Assembly (NCBI RefSeq): GCF_042477335.2
Contig: NC_091262.1
Span: forward strand, 43,869,001 to 43,933,000
Direction: 5' to 3'
Length of the DNA stretch: 64,000 bases
Source of the DNA: Ovis canadensis
Lineage: Eukaryota > Chordata > Mammalia > Artiodactyla > Bovidae
The stretch's first letter is position 1. Every line of letters begins with the position of its first letter. The translations under genes and the position numbers were made by a program. The notes beneath the pieces are model-generated. The model was not told where the DNA came from. It saw nothing but the letters and a program-made list of their open reading frames with translations, and did not search any database. Positions 46,790-56,695 of this stretch are shown piece by piece.

Positions 46790-47270
46790 GTTAGTTTCCT
46801 GGGGCCATCATAACAAAATACCACAAACTGGATGGTTAAACACCAAATGTGGTCTCACAGTTCTGGAGGCTAGAAATCCAAGATCAAGGTGTTTGGTAGG
46901 TTTGGTTCTTTCTGAGGGCCCTGAGGGAGAATCTGTCTCAGGATTTTCCCCTAGCTTTTAATTGTTTGCCGGCAAATTTTGGCATCCCTTGGCTTATAAA
47001 CATACCACCCTGATCTCTGCCTTTATTTCACACGGCATTCTCCCATGTGTCTAGATGAGCATTTCTGTGTGCATGGGTGTCCATATTTCCCCCGTTTATA
47101 AAGACATCAGTCAAACTGGATCAAAAATGCATTCTACTCTGATATGACCTCATAACTAATTACATCTGTAACAACCCTATTTTCAAATAAGGTCACATTC
47201 TGAAGTACTAGGGGTTAAAACTCCAGCATATGAATATCAGGAGGACTCAAATTCAACCCATAACAATGAT
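46790..47270 (+). repeat. Ancient mammalian LTR-like repeat, copy A
   Basis: GTTAGTTTCCTGGGGCCATC, CAGTTCTGGAGGCTAGAAAT, ATAAAGACATCAGTCAAACT and CAAATAAGGTCACATTCTG, ending CAACCCATAACA. The same family is at 63025. I recognise the repeat but cannot name the family safely. Confidence 0.7.
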
Positions 47271-47705
47271 CTTCAATTTAAAAAATGGATGTATATTTAA
47301 AAGTAAACATATCTTCATTGACTTCCTCATCAATTTACTAGTTTGCTTTTTCTCTGGCCAAGTTGCCTTTTTAAAAGTTCTACTTCACCTCCCATCACCT
47401 AGAGATTAGATATTCCTTTGTAATAACAGAAGTATTTAGGGATTTTCATTTTTTATTGTGAAATTTTCCATGTGTTTCTTCCAAAGCTTGAAACTGTATC
47501 TTGAATTAATGATAATAACATATGGTCATTGTGGAGAACGTTTGAGAATTGCAGGGAATGATGGAAAATATTTAAGACAAGAAAAGAATTTTCAGCTGTG
47601 AACGTAAAAGCAAAGGTTTGACCTGAGGAACTGAGTTTTTTTAGGGAAACATAGTAATGAAAAGATAATTACTTGTTTGAAGGTTTTTTGTTTTGTTTTG
47701 TTTTT

Positions 47706-47810
47706 TTTAGTTATAGCTTATTTACAGTGTTGTGTTAATTTCTGCTATACAACAAACTGATTCAGTTATACGTACATATACATGTATATACACAATATAT
47801 ATGTACACAT
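47706..47810 (-). mobile_element. L1 3' end, antisense
   Basis: GTTATAGCTTATTTACAGTG, then TTAATTTCTGCTATACAAC and TGATTCAGTTATACGTACAT: the complement of a cetartiodactyl L1 terminus. Confidence 0.85.
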
Positions 47811-48003
47811 ACTTCCCTGGTGGCTCAAATGGCAAAGAATCTGCCTGCAATGCAGGATCCCTGGGTCAGGAAGATCCCCTGGAGAAGGAAATGGCAGCCC
47901 ACTCCAGTATTCTTTCCTGCCTGGAGAATTCCATGGACAAAGGAGCCTGGTGCCTCAGTTCATGGGGTCACAAAGATTCTGACTGAGCGACTATCACTCA
48001 GCA
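47811..48003 (+). mobile_element. Bov-tA SINE
   Basis: ACTTCCCTGGTGGCTCAAAT to CTGACTGAGCGACTATCA. Small internal insertion TCCTGCC near 47917. Confidence 0.9.
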
Positions 48004-48124
48004 CTCAAAATTGCTGCAGTTTGGATCACTAACTTAGGAAAAAGAAAGGATTAAGAAAGTCCTGTGTCTGTCCACAACAGCTACCTGATTAACTAATCAC
48101 TAAAACAATCTTACAGTGGTTTAA

Positions 48125-48306
48125 GTGAAGCCGCTCAGTCCTATCTGAGGCTTTGCAACCCCGTGGACTGTAGCCTACCAGGCTCCTCAAGAGTACTAGA
48201 GTGGGTTGCCACTTCCTTCTCCAGAGGATCTTCCCAACCCAGGGATCAAACCTGGGTCTCACACATTGAGAGTAGGCGCTTTACCGTCTAAGCCACCAGA
48301 GAAACC
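48125..48306 (-). mobile_element. Bov-tA SINE
   Basis: Antisense, GTGAAGCCGCTCAGTCC to AAGCCACCAGAGAAACC, with a perfect 12-base duplication ACAGTGGTTTAA (48113-48124 and 48307-48318). Confidence 0.93.
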
Positions 48307-48318
48307 ACAGTGGTTTAA

Positions 48319-48792
48319 ATAGCCCATAAAAACCACAAGCCCTTCCCATAGGCCAAAGTAAATTAATTTACTTAGAGGAATTCAAGGATATGAAATTAAC
48401 ATGCATAAGAAACCCTGTGAATCAAAGCTGATATCCAAACCAACTTTCGCGTATGGCAGAGCATAAAGTTAAAACTGTGCCCTTCAAACATTTTGACAGA
48501 GATCACTTCAACCCTACAATTTCATTAATTTTTCATGTCCTCTATCTCTTAACCTTTGGCATTCCACTGCCTTTCAAATAGACCACTCAGTAACAAATAC
48601 TTCTCTACACATATACTCTTTAACTGTGTATTTATAATCTGAAATTGTTTTCTAGTTTCAGTGTTCCCTTTTTTTTTAACTTCTTCAGTTTTAGTAGTTT
48701 TTAATCTATTGTTTGAAAACAAGAATCTTGGGATTGAAGTCAGTTCTTATGGTGAGAACCGATAGCGTGTTGGAAAGATGTCTTAAATCAAC
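48319..48792. other. Intergenic, nothing recognised left of the tRNA
   Basis: AT-rich with a T run at 48669-48677. It is the 3' side of the minus-strand tRNA gene. Confidence 0.5.
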
Positions 48793-48865
48793 CGCCCAAC
48801 GTGGGGCTCGAACCCACGACCCTGGGATTAAGAGTCCCATGCTCTACCGACTGAGCTAGCCGGGC
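48793..48865 (-). tRNA. tRNA-Lys (anticodon CTT)
   Basis: A complete 73-base tRNA read on the minus strand from 48865 to 48793. Acceptor strands GCCCGGC and GTTGGGC pair over all seven positions (two G-T pairs), with a G discriminator. The A box TAGCTCAGTCGG and the B box GGTTCGAGCCC match the Pol III consensus. The anticodon stem TGGGA/TCCCA closes a loop CTCTTAA with anticodon CTT. There is no intron and no encoded CCA. It is not attached to a SINE body or an A-rich tail, so it looks like a genuine single-copy tRNA gene. No T4 run lies immediately downstream; the nearest on the transcribed strand is about 75 bases on, near 48717, so termination may be leaky. Confidence 0.96.
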
Positions 48866-49059
48866 AGTTGAGAACCTATTCTTTTCTTGGGTTCTTTCAG
48901 AAATATCAAGATTATTTTAACCTGCTTCAAGGCTTGCATTTAAATTTCTTTCTCATAATTTTTTCGGTAAAGTTTTATTTTATTTTATTTTATTTTTTAA
49001 CTACTCTCAACACTGTGTTTCATTTCTGATTGTGTGCACGGAAACTTTTACTATTTAAA

Positions 49060-49395
49060 AATGTATATAAACGGCCCTCTAGCGGTCAGCGATGAAGCGG
49101 ACTGATGCAAACGACGCCGAAGCGGAAGTGAGCGTAGGGTGCCTGCTGTTTATCCGGGAGACCTCTGCTGGCAGAGCGCTCACCCCTGCAGCCGGGGGAC
49201 CCGGAATATCCTCAACACCTCCGTGGCCAGACACAACACTGGCTCGGAGGAACGTCCTGCGTACCTTCCAGAGAAAATCAGAATACAACGCACAGCAGTA
49301 GAGCGGGCTGGCCTCTCACGGCCCCCGGTGGCTTTGAGATGTCTGGCACTTTTCTGTGGCGCGAAGGTGGTTCAACAAAATTATAGACGGTGTAA
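49060..49395 (+). promoter_or_regulatory. Small CpG-rich segment with TATA-like and ETS-like motifs
   Basis: A short CpG-rich island in an otherwise AT-rich setting about 200 bases right of the tRNA gene. It starts with ATGTATATAAAC (49062-49073), carries a CTCF-like motif on the minus strand (49071-49085) and an ETS-like AGCGGAAGTGA (around 49120-49130), and stays GC-rich to about 49395. The open frames here are short and match nothing I know. It could be a promoter or enhancer for an unrecognised transcript. Confidence 0.35.
49071..49085 (-). promoter_or_regulatory. CTCF-like motif at CpG-rich segment
   Basis: Minus-strand CCGCTAGAGGGCCGT, 13 of 15 core positions, overlapping the TATA-like start of the small CpG-rich segment. 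Confidence 0.35.
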
Positions 49396-49904
49396 AAGCT
49401 AACGTAGTCTCAGAAATTAACTGAATTAGTTATGGCATTTGCTCACACACAACTAAAAGGTGAAGACATTTGTCCTTCAGTATGATAGCACCTCTGTGTG
49501 GGAAGTGCCCATTACTGCAAACCTCTCCACACTAAAACGAAAAGAATTAAAGATTTATTCTGCTTTTCTGGTAGTAACAGGAGTCCCAGTTGATGAGAGA
49601 GTGCTCTTCTCTCTAGGGTAGGGGGAAAATGTAGGATTAGAAAAAGCAGAAATCTGCAAACCCTTGTAAAGAGGACTTATCCATCGAGGTTAAATGGTTG
49701 GGGCTACATGGGTTACCTTCTAGGGGCAGGGGGGATAACCTAAGTGTAACATGGAGACCACGCTGAGAAAGTAATCTTGAGTTTTGCTAGTGGTTTACTA
49801 ACCTTCAGCAGACTGTGTCTTCAGTGGTCATATAATCTGAAGTACAGAAGATCAATGGTAATTATTATAGCCAAAAAAATGTTTTACCTGGACCTATCAA
49901 CTGG
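49396..49904. other. Intergenic, nothing recognised
   Basis: Sequence between the small CpG-rich segment and the next SINE, without recognised repeat or gene. Confidence 0.5.
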
Positions 49905-50135
49905 GGCTTCCCAGGCGGCTCAGTGGGTAAAGAATCTGCCTGCAATGCAAAAGAAGCAGGAGAGGGAGGGGGTGGCTCGATCCCTGGATTTGGAAGATCC
50001 CCTGGAGGAGAGCCTGGCAACCCATTCCAGTATTCTTGCCTGGAGAATCCCATGGGCAGAGGAGCCTGCTGGGCTATAGGCCATAGGGTTACAAACAGTT
50101 GAACACAACTGAAGCAGCTGAGCACTCAGGCACAT
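49905..50135 (+). mobile_element. Bov-tA SINE
   Basis: GGCTTCCCAGGCGGCTCAGT to GAACACAACTGAAGCAGCTG. Confidence 0.9.
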
Positions 50136-50324
50136 CAACCATTAGATATTAATTCCAATCTGCAGGAAATAAAGAGAGTTGAGGAACCAGACAAACGACA
50201 GCACAAAGAAACAGAAGCACAAAATCAGAAGGTGGGAAATTTTCCATAACAACGCTTTACCGTCTGAGCCACCAAGAGGCAATATGTAACTCTTGATTGG
50301 GTGCCGTCCTGTACTGTGTGTGTG

Positions 50325-50550
50325 TGTTTCATTTTTTAAAATTATAGTAAACATAAAAGTTACTCTTTTAACCATTTTTAAGTGTCCAGTTCAGTGGCAT
50401 CATATATTCACATTGTTGTGCAACCATCACCACCATCCTACTCCAGAATGATTTCATCTTCCCAGATTGAAACTCTGTCCCCTTTAAACAATTCCCCATT
50501 CTCCCCTTAGCGCCTGGTAACCACCATTCTATTTTTTGTCTCTATAATTT
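50325..50550 (-). mobile_element. Old L1 3' region, part 1
   Basis: AAGTGTCCAGTTCAGTGGCA, CACATTGTTGTGCAACCATC and GGTAACCACCATTCTATTTT are complement landmarks of old L1. Interrupted by a CHR SINE. Confidence 0.8.
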
Positions 50551-50716
50551 TTTTTTTGGCTGCGATGGGTCTTGGTTGCAGCACATGGGATCTTCCAGTT
50601 TCAACATGCAGGATCTTTAGTCATGGCATGTGGGAATTTGATTCTCTGACCAGAGGTTGAACCGAGGTCCCCTGCACCAGGAGCCCAGGGGCTGAGCCAC
50701 CGGATCACTGGGAAGT
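50551..50716 (-). mobile_element. CHR-type SINE inserted in L1
   Basis: Antisense: TTTTTGGCTGCGATGGGTC to GAGCCACCGGATCACTGGG. Confidence 0.8.
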
Positions 50717-51090
50717 TGCTTGTCTCTATAAATTTGATTACTTTAAGTGCCACATGTAAGTGGAATCACACAATATTTTATCTTTTTGTGTCATAGCTTT
50801 TTAGTGTCTATGCTTTCACTTAGCATAATGTTTTCAAAGTTCATCCATGTTGCAGCATATATCAGAATTTCCTTTTTTGTTCAGGCAGAATAAATATTCC
50901 ATCTCATGGATATACCACATTTTGCTTATCCATTCATCAGTTGATGGGCATTTGGGCATTACTCACAAAAGGCAAACTTTTGTGAGTAATGCTGCTCTGA
51001 ATATTGGTGTACAAATATCTGTTCAATTCCCTGCTTTCAGTTCTTTGGGGTGTATATCCAGAAATGAAATTGCAGGATCATATAGTAATT
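50717..51090 (-). mobile_element. Old L1 3' region, part 2
   Basis: AGTTCATCCATGTTGCAGC, TCCATTCATCAGTTGATGGG and GAAATTGCAGGATCATATAG. Carries a new perfect hairpin at 50956-50992. Confidence 0.85.
50956..50992. repeat. Perfect 16-base inverted repeat, 5-base loop
   Basis: Arms GCATTACTCACAAAAG (50956-50971) and CTTTTGTGAGTAATGC (50977-50992), loop GCAAA. In related L1 copies only the right arm has its expected counterpart. Confidence 0.95.
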
Positions 51091-51260
51091 CTGGGCTTCC
51101 CTGATGGCTCAGATGGTAAAGAATTTGCCTGTAATGCGAGAACCCCTTATTCAATCCCTGGGCCCCTTATTCAATCCCTGAAGAAGGGAATGGCAACCCA
51201 CTCCAGTATTCTTGTCTGGAGAATTGCATGGACAGAGGAGCCTGGTGGGCTGTAGTTCTA
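51091..51260 (+). mobile_element. Bov-tA SINE with internal 20-base tandem duplication
   Basis: GGGCTTCCCTGATGGCTCAG to GAGCCTGGTGGGCTGTAG. CCCCTTATTCAATCCCTG occurs at 51143-51160 and again at 51163-51180. Confidence 0.9.
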
Positions 51261-51450
51261 CATGTAATTTCTTTAGGAAGTTCCTATGGAATTTTAATCT
51301 TTATGTAAGTCACCTCTTTAATGTGGGTCTCTGTTTCTTCATCTACAAAATACAGGAAAGCGGGAAGACAAGGGATGAGAGTGAGAGAGGAAAGGCTAGA
51401 AAAGGGAGAACTTAAAGAGGTCTCTAAGGAGCTCATGAATTCATGACCAC

Positions 51451-51718
51451 CTGCTGCTGCTGCTGCTACTAAGTCACTTCAGTCGTGTCTGACTCTGTGC
51501 AGCCCACCAGGCTCCCCCGTCCCTGGGATTCTCCAGGCAAGAACACTGGAGTGGGTTGCCATTTCCTTTTCCAATGCATGAAAGTGAAAAGTAAAAGTGA
51601 AGTCGCTCAGTCCTGTCCGACCCTCAGCGACCCCATGGACTGCAGCCTTCCAGGCTTCTCCATCCATAGGATTTTCCAGGCAAGAATACTGGAGTGGGGC
51701 GCCATTGCCTTCTCCGTC
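51451..51718 (-). mobile_element. Bov-A dimer with GCT tail
   Basis: Antisense: GCTGCTGCTGCTGCTACTAAG, then two Bov-A bodies (junction about 51590), ending GCGCCATTGCCTTCTCC. Confidence 0.9.
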
Positions 51719-52254
51719 CTAGACCTCTGGAAAAAAGTGCTGGTCGCTTCCCTTGAGCCTCACTCAGTAAGTGGCAGGAGAAAAGCTTTTCTTATTCTGA
51801 AGAGACACAACTTGATTTCCATTAGATGTTGGGCCTGGGGACCCTCTAGGTAGAGGATGGAGGATGGGTGTCCAAGGCTGCGGAGGCTGGTGGCACTGCT
51901 GGGGTCCCTCATCTAACCTACCATTTCCTTCTCTACTCCCTCCACTTCTCAGCTTACCTGTTTGTGTTCAGAGACAAGAGGGGTGAAGCCAGGGTCTAGG
52001 CCAGTCTGAAACACAAAAACACTTGAAATTTTAATTAGGAAATTTCCTTGAGAGGAACCGTACCATCTTCCCATGTCACTATGGAGATGGCTGAGATGAG
52101 CACTCTGAAGACCCTGGTACTCCCTTCTCCTTCCTGCCTCCTTCTGGGTACCAGCCAGAGCTAAACCACACTCCTTGTGGTCTGGGGGGATCTTTGCAGC
52201 CAGCTCCATCTTTCTCCTCTTTCTATTAGATCTCTGCATGTTGTCCACTGCCTC

Positions 52255-52345
52255 AGGATGAAGCTCAAAGTGCAAACTCCTTAATGAAGCCTGTCTGGTC
52301 TTGCCTGATCTTGCTTCAACCTATCTCTCTGGCCCACCCCGACCT
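52255..52345 (+). repeat. L2 LINE fragment
   Basis: GGATGAAGCTCAAAGTGCAA, CCTTAATGAAGCCTGTCTGG and TTGCTTCAACCTATCTCTC follow the L2 pattern. Confidence 0.55.
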
Positions 52346-52379
52346 GTACTAAATTTTATAGCCACTCTGGGCTAGAAAG

Positions 52380-52595
52380 GACTTCCCTGGAGGCTCAGAC
52401 GGTAAAGTGTCTGTCAACAATGCAGGAGACCGGGGTTCAATCCCTGGGTCAGGAAGATGCGCTGGAGAAGGAAATGGCAATCCACTCCAGTACTCTTGCC
52501 TGGAAAATCCCATGGACAGAGGAGCCTGGTAGGCTGGAGTCCATGGGGCAGCAAAGAGTTGGACACGACTGAGTGTCTTCACTTTCCCTTCACTT
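52380..52595 (+). mobile_element. Bov-tA SINE
   Basis: GACTTCCCTGGAGGCTCAGA to GACACGACTGAGTGTC. A perfect 14-base duplication TCTGGGCTAGAAAG flanks it (52366-52379 and 52596-52609). Confidence 0.95.
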
Positions 52596-52756
52596 TCTGG
52601 GCTAGAAAGACAAAGCCATGGACTTTCAGGCTTCCAGGACGCCAAGCGCACTTCTAAATATTTAAGTTGCAATAGAAATGTTTGCTTTTGTCATTTTGTC
52701 AGCGTGTTTAATGATAGAATATACAACTTCATTTGGAGTAAAAGTCAAAGGTCTGA

Positions 52757-52950
52757 GTGAAGTGAAGTTAAAGTCGCTCAGTCGTGTCTGTCTCTTTGAG
52801 ACCCCATGAACTGTATAGGCCATAGAATTCTCCAGGCCAGAATGCTGGAGTGGGTAGCCCTTTCCCTTCTCCAGGGGATCTTCCCAACCCAGGGATCTAA
52901 CCCAGGTCTCCCGCATTGCAGGTGGATTCTTTACCAACTGAGCAATGACT
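52757..52950 (-). mobile_element. Bov-tA SINE
   Basis: Antisense: GTGAAGTGAAGTTAAAGTCG to TTTACCAACTGAGC. Followed by a three-copy AAATGCCCC tandem (about 52953-52980). Confidence 0.9.
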
Positions 52951-52986
52951 CAAATGCCCCAAATGCCCCAAATGCCCCCCCAAAAT

Positions 52987-53689
52987 AGAAGGCCTGGAGC
53001 AGGGGGACTTCCTGCTGCCCCCTGGGTAAGGCTCTGGTTCTCACCCTTGATTTGCTCTGTCTCATGAGGCAAGTCTCTTTCCTACTCTGGGCCCCAAATT
53101 CTTCACCTACATAACAAGACACATGAGGACCTTGCAGGGCTGTGTCTCCTCCGGTGTCCTGTGCTTCTCTGGCCTTCCCTGAGACTAGCTGGTAGACTGG
53201 ACGGATTCCCACGCCCTTCCCACTCAGGTCCCAAATGACATTCCTGCCCATTGAAAGGACAGAAAGGAAATTGTGAGCCCATGTGCTCACAATGGTGCCT
53301 TTGTTCTTTTCAGCTCAATCTCCCAGTCTTCCAGATCAATATCCATTCCCCAGGCCTGAAAGTGGTGGGCAACAGGGCTTGTGGAGGCTGTGGAAGGAAG
53401 CCAAGAGTATTTAGCAAACACTTAATACTAGTAACTGCCAATTGTAGAGTCTCTGCTCTGTGAAGTATCTCCACATTCTCAAAGGAACTTCAGCTGGGTT
53501 AAAAGACTCCTCTAAGACCACACAGCCTACAGAAGAGCTGGGCTTGACGCATCCCTGTCAAGTTGGTGCTGGGGCACCTTCAAGGCCCCTAGTGCCGTAA
53601 GCGCTTCCTCGTGTACCCCTTCTCCTTTTCCATGATACAGGCACTTTCCAATGTACAGTATATGTGTTCATTCATTTCAGCCTCATAAC
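52987..53689. other. Intergenic, nothing recognised
   Basis: No transposon or gene identified. Confidence 0.5.
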
Positions 53690-53800
53690 AGTCCTGGGAG
53701 GAAAGTGGTATTGTTATTATCATCATAAGGTTAAGGAAACTGAGACCCAGAGTAGTGAAGTAACTTGCTCAGGACACACAGTTAATGAATCTATGTTCTA
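53690..53800 (-). repeat. MIR SINE remnant
   Basis: TAAGGAAACTGAGACCCAGA, then AGTAACTTGCTCAGGACACA: well-preserved antisense MIR core. Confidence 0.8.
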
Positions 53801-54049
53801 GCCGCTCAAGATGGCTGTTCTCTCGCTCTCTGTACTCCGCCTGCCTGACCAGTCCCTGCTTACTCTTTTGACCACCCAATCCTCTTATGTGCTTGCCCCC
53901 TGGCCCAGCTGCTGGTTTCCTTGGAAACTGATAAGCCAACCTGATGTCAATCCCCCTTCACCCATCCATGGTGGCCTCCTTCTTCCCAGGAGTAACGAAG
54001 ATGACTGCCACATCCTGCCTGCCATACAAGGTGGCAGTGTTGCAACAGG

Positions 54050-54052
54050 ACC

Positions 54053-54094
<42 letters not shown>
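54050..54094. repeat. TTA/ATT microsatellite
   Basis: About 13 tandem TTA units. Confidence 0.95.
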
Positions 54095-55099
54095 GCTTAA
54101 GGCATATAAGATTCCATATAGTTGATGTCTGTGTTACTGTCTACAGACTTTTTTCGGTCTTGCAGTTGGGCAGTTAGAAGACTTGCAGGCATGTCGGGGG
54201 CAGCGTAACAAATCACAGAGCTGGAACTTGGATAAAGTAGTCTAGCCACACCCACGCTTTGGTTATTATGCACCAGTCAGCTAACAAGTTCTTAAATCTG
54301 AACTTTCATTTTCTGGGACTTATGAAGCATTTCTTGATTGGTTGAAAAAGCATTCTAGCTGAAAGAGGTCTGATGCTACAGGGCCTGGCACATGCGTGGA
54401 GGGGCCAAGGCTGCCTGTGAGACCAGAGGTCTGATCTACAGGGGCAGCCACTGCTGGGCATGCAGGACCACCAGCTCTTCCGAGTTTATTTAGAAAGGAA
54501 CCAGAAATTTGAATTTTAAGCAAAAATTCCTGTTTTTCAGATGTTGACACCTAACTGTTTTTTAAATGTCAAAACATACCAGCTGAAAAAAAAACCCACC
54601 CGTGGGTTACTTGTAACCTGCTGGCTACCAGCTTTCACCTCTGGAGTAGACCAAGTCAGTCCCTCCCACCATCTGAGGCATGGTGGGGAGTAACTCCTGC
54701 CACCAAGGGTGAGAGTGGATGCCCCATGCCTCTCCACCAAAGATATCCCCTCCTGGGCCAGAACCCCCCTCACCCTGAGACCCCCAATCAGCACCTGATC
54801 TGGTGGGTCAGACCAGGACGGCAGGCTCAGTTTGAACACTTCTTACCCAGAGACTGCCCTCTGTTTTCCTAGGACTGTAGCTGTGGAGGGAGGGGCTGCT
54901 CCAACCATGCCATTGTTCAGTTTTGCCACACATAGTGGGCACAGGAGAAGCCTGTACATTCTTGGAGGTGGGGGCAGGTCACTGGCGTGTATGTACCTTT
55001 GACCTTCTTTTGGGAGGCAATTCATTGCATGGAGCCTTAGAGCTGGAAGTCGCCCAATTGCTTATTTATGAAGTAGGGAATAGGTCCCCACAGGGCCAT
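54095..55099. other. Intergenic, nothing recognised
   Basis: Moderately GC-rich unique sequence. No supported gene. Confidence 0.5.
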
Positions 55100-55595
55100 T
55101 TTAAAACCTCAGACTTGAACAGATATTTGTACATCAGTGTTCACAGCAGAGTCGTTCACAATAGCCATAAGATGGAAACAGCTTAATTGCCTAGCAGCAG
55201 ATCAGTGGATAAACAAAATAGAGTATATGCATACAATGCGACAGTATTCAATTATAAAAAGGAATGTAATTTTGACATGTGCTACAGCATAGATGGATCT
55301 TAAAAATTTTGCTGAGTGAAATAAGCCAAACACAGAAGCAGCACTGTAAATACGCTTCCACTTTACATGAGGTACCTAAAATAGTCAAATTCATAGAGAC
55401 AAAGTAGAAGAGAGGTAGTCAGGCGCTGGGGAAAGCAAGGGAGGGAGAGGTGTTATGAAATGAATATGAGTTGGTTGGGGACGATGAAGTTTCAGGTGCA
55501 GACAGTTTGTGACAGTTATACAACACTGTGAAGGTATTCATTGCCACTTACAAACGGTGATAAATATCGTATTTTACCACGACAAAAACTATCTG
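55100..55595 (+). mobile_element. Old L1 3' end
   Basis: TCACAATAGCCATAAGATGG, ATAGATGGATCTTAAAAAT, GCTGAGTGAAATAAGCCAAA and TATACAACACTGTGAAGGTA are sense L1 3' landmarks. Confidence 0.85.
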
Positions 55596-56285
55596 AAGCC
55601 TCATTACACTTATTATTGGAGCCCCCACCCCAATACCTATCAAACATAATATCATTTTTAAAAGCTGTATGAATTGAGGAAGGCAAGGTTTTCTGCTGTT
55701 TGGCTATGTTGCACTAGCTTGTGGCAGACCAACTATGTTGCCAAGATCTACTAGGAAAGCTGGATACAGTAAAGCAGCAGTTGAGACAGAAGACAGAAGA
55801 GTGATGATATTTTGGGAAAGTAGTCATGGAAGAGGGTGTGAGAGGGCCTCCAGGGATGTTGATCATGGTCTTTTTCTAATTTACCTGAGTTACCTGAGTT
55901 CTTAATTAACTGAGTGTGTTCACTTTGTGAAAATTTGAGTTCAACATTTACAAGGTTTGTGCTTTTTCAAGTATTAACATTATGCTTCAATACAAAAGTT
56001 TATAAAAATCCTACCTGAGTTGAATTGATGTATTTATGCCTTTAGACATTTATGTACTCATGCATTCAAGCATAGCTTCTTTGTTTTCTTTTAAGCATTC
56101 TTACAAACTCATGCATTCCCTCTAGTTCTTTTTCTTTTAAGCATTCTTGGACTGTGTCTAAAGTAAAAAAAAAATGTCCCTGGTCTGGAGAAGGGATGGA
56201 GAGTACCCACATTTCTCCCGGAAAGTTTGACTGAGCAGATCCAGGACTAGATTCAGAGGTCCCTCATGCAAACGCACTTTCCTTT
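55596..56285. other. Intergenic, nothing recognised
   Basis: AT-rich. No gene or repeat assigned. Confidence 0.45.
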
Positions 56286-56372
56286 TTTTAAAAAAATTTT
56301 TTATTTTATTTAACTGAAGTTGATCTACAGTGCTGTATTAATTTCTGCTGAACAGCAAAGTGATATAGTATT
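56286..56372 (-). mobile_element. L1 3' end, antisense (left half of an inverted pair)
   Basis: TTTATTTAACTGAAGTTGATC, then GTGCTGTATTAATTTCTGCT. Complement of a cetartiodactyl L1 terminus. Confidence 0.75.
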
Positions 56373-56439
56373 ATACATATAGTATATATAATACTATATA
56401 TAATATATTTGTAATATTACATATATAATATTATATATA

Positions 56440-56531
56440 TAACAAAAATAAATCTGTCTATAAAACAGAAACAGACTCACAGACAGAGTGAACAGATTTG
56501 TGGTTGCCAGGGGGAGAGGTAGTCAGAGAGT
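56440..56531 (+). mobile_element. L1 3' UTR piece, sense (right half of an inverted pair)
   Basis: AAAACAGAAACAGACTCACA, then GATTTGTGGTTGCCAGGGGG, which is normally upstream of the terminus seen at 56286 but here lies in the opposite orientation. Separated from it by TA-rich repeat. Confidence 0.75.
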
Positions 56532-56601
56532 ATATTTATAATATAATCTATATATATTATATAATATATACTATACATTATCATACATTATTATATTATA
56601 T

Positions 56602-56695
56602 TGGAGAAGGAAATAGCAACCCACTCCAGTACTCTTGCCTGGAGAATCCCATGGAGGGAGGAGCCTGATAGGCTGCAGTCCATGGGGTCACAAAT
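56602..56695 (+). mobile_element. Bov-A unit fused to BovB
   Basis: GGAGAAGGAAATAGCAACCC to CCATGGGGTCACAAATAG, then directly BovB at about 56696. Confidence 0.85.

Noticed and set aside
50246..50285. Short tRNA-like/SINE head (CTTTACCGTCTGAGCCACCA)
   Set aside because: Only about 40 bases, too short to call as a separate element; probably a relic of a Bov-tA.
52953..52986. Short AAATGCCCC direct repeats considered as a CRISPR-like array
   Set aside because: Three contiguous 9-base units without spacers are a simple tandem repeat in a vertebrate genome.
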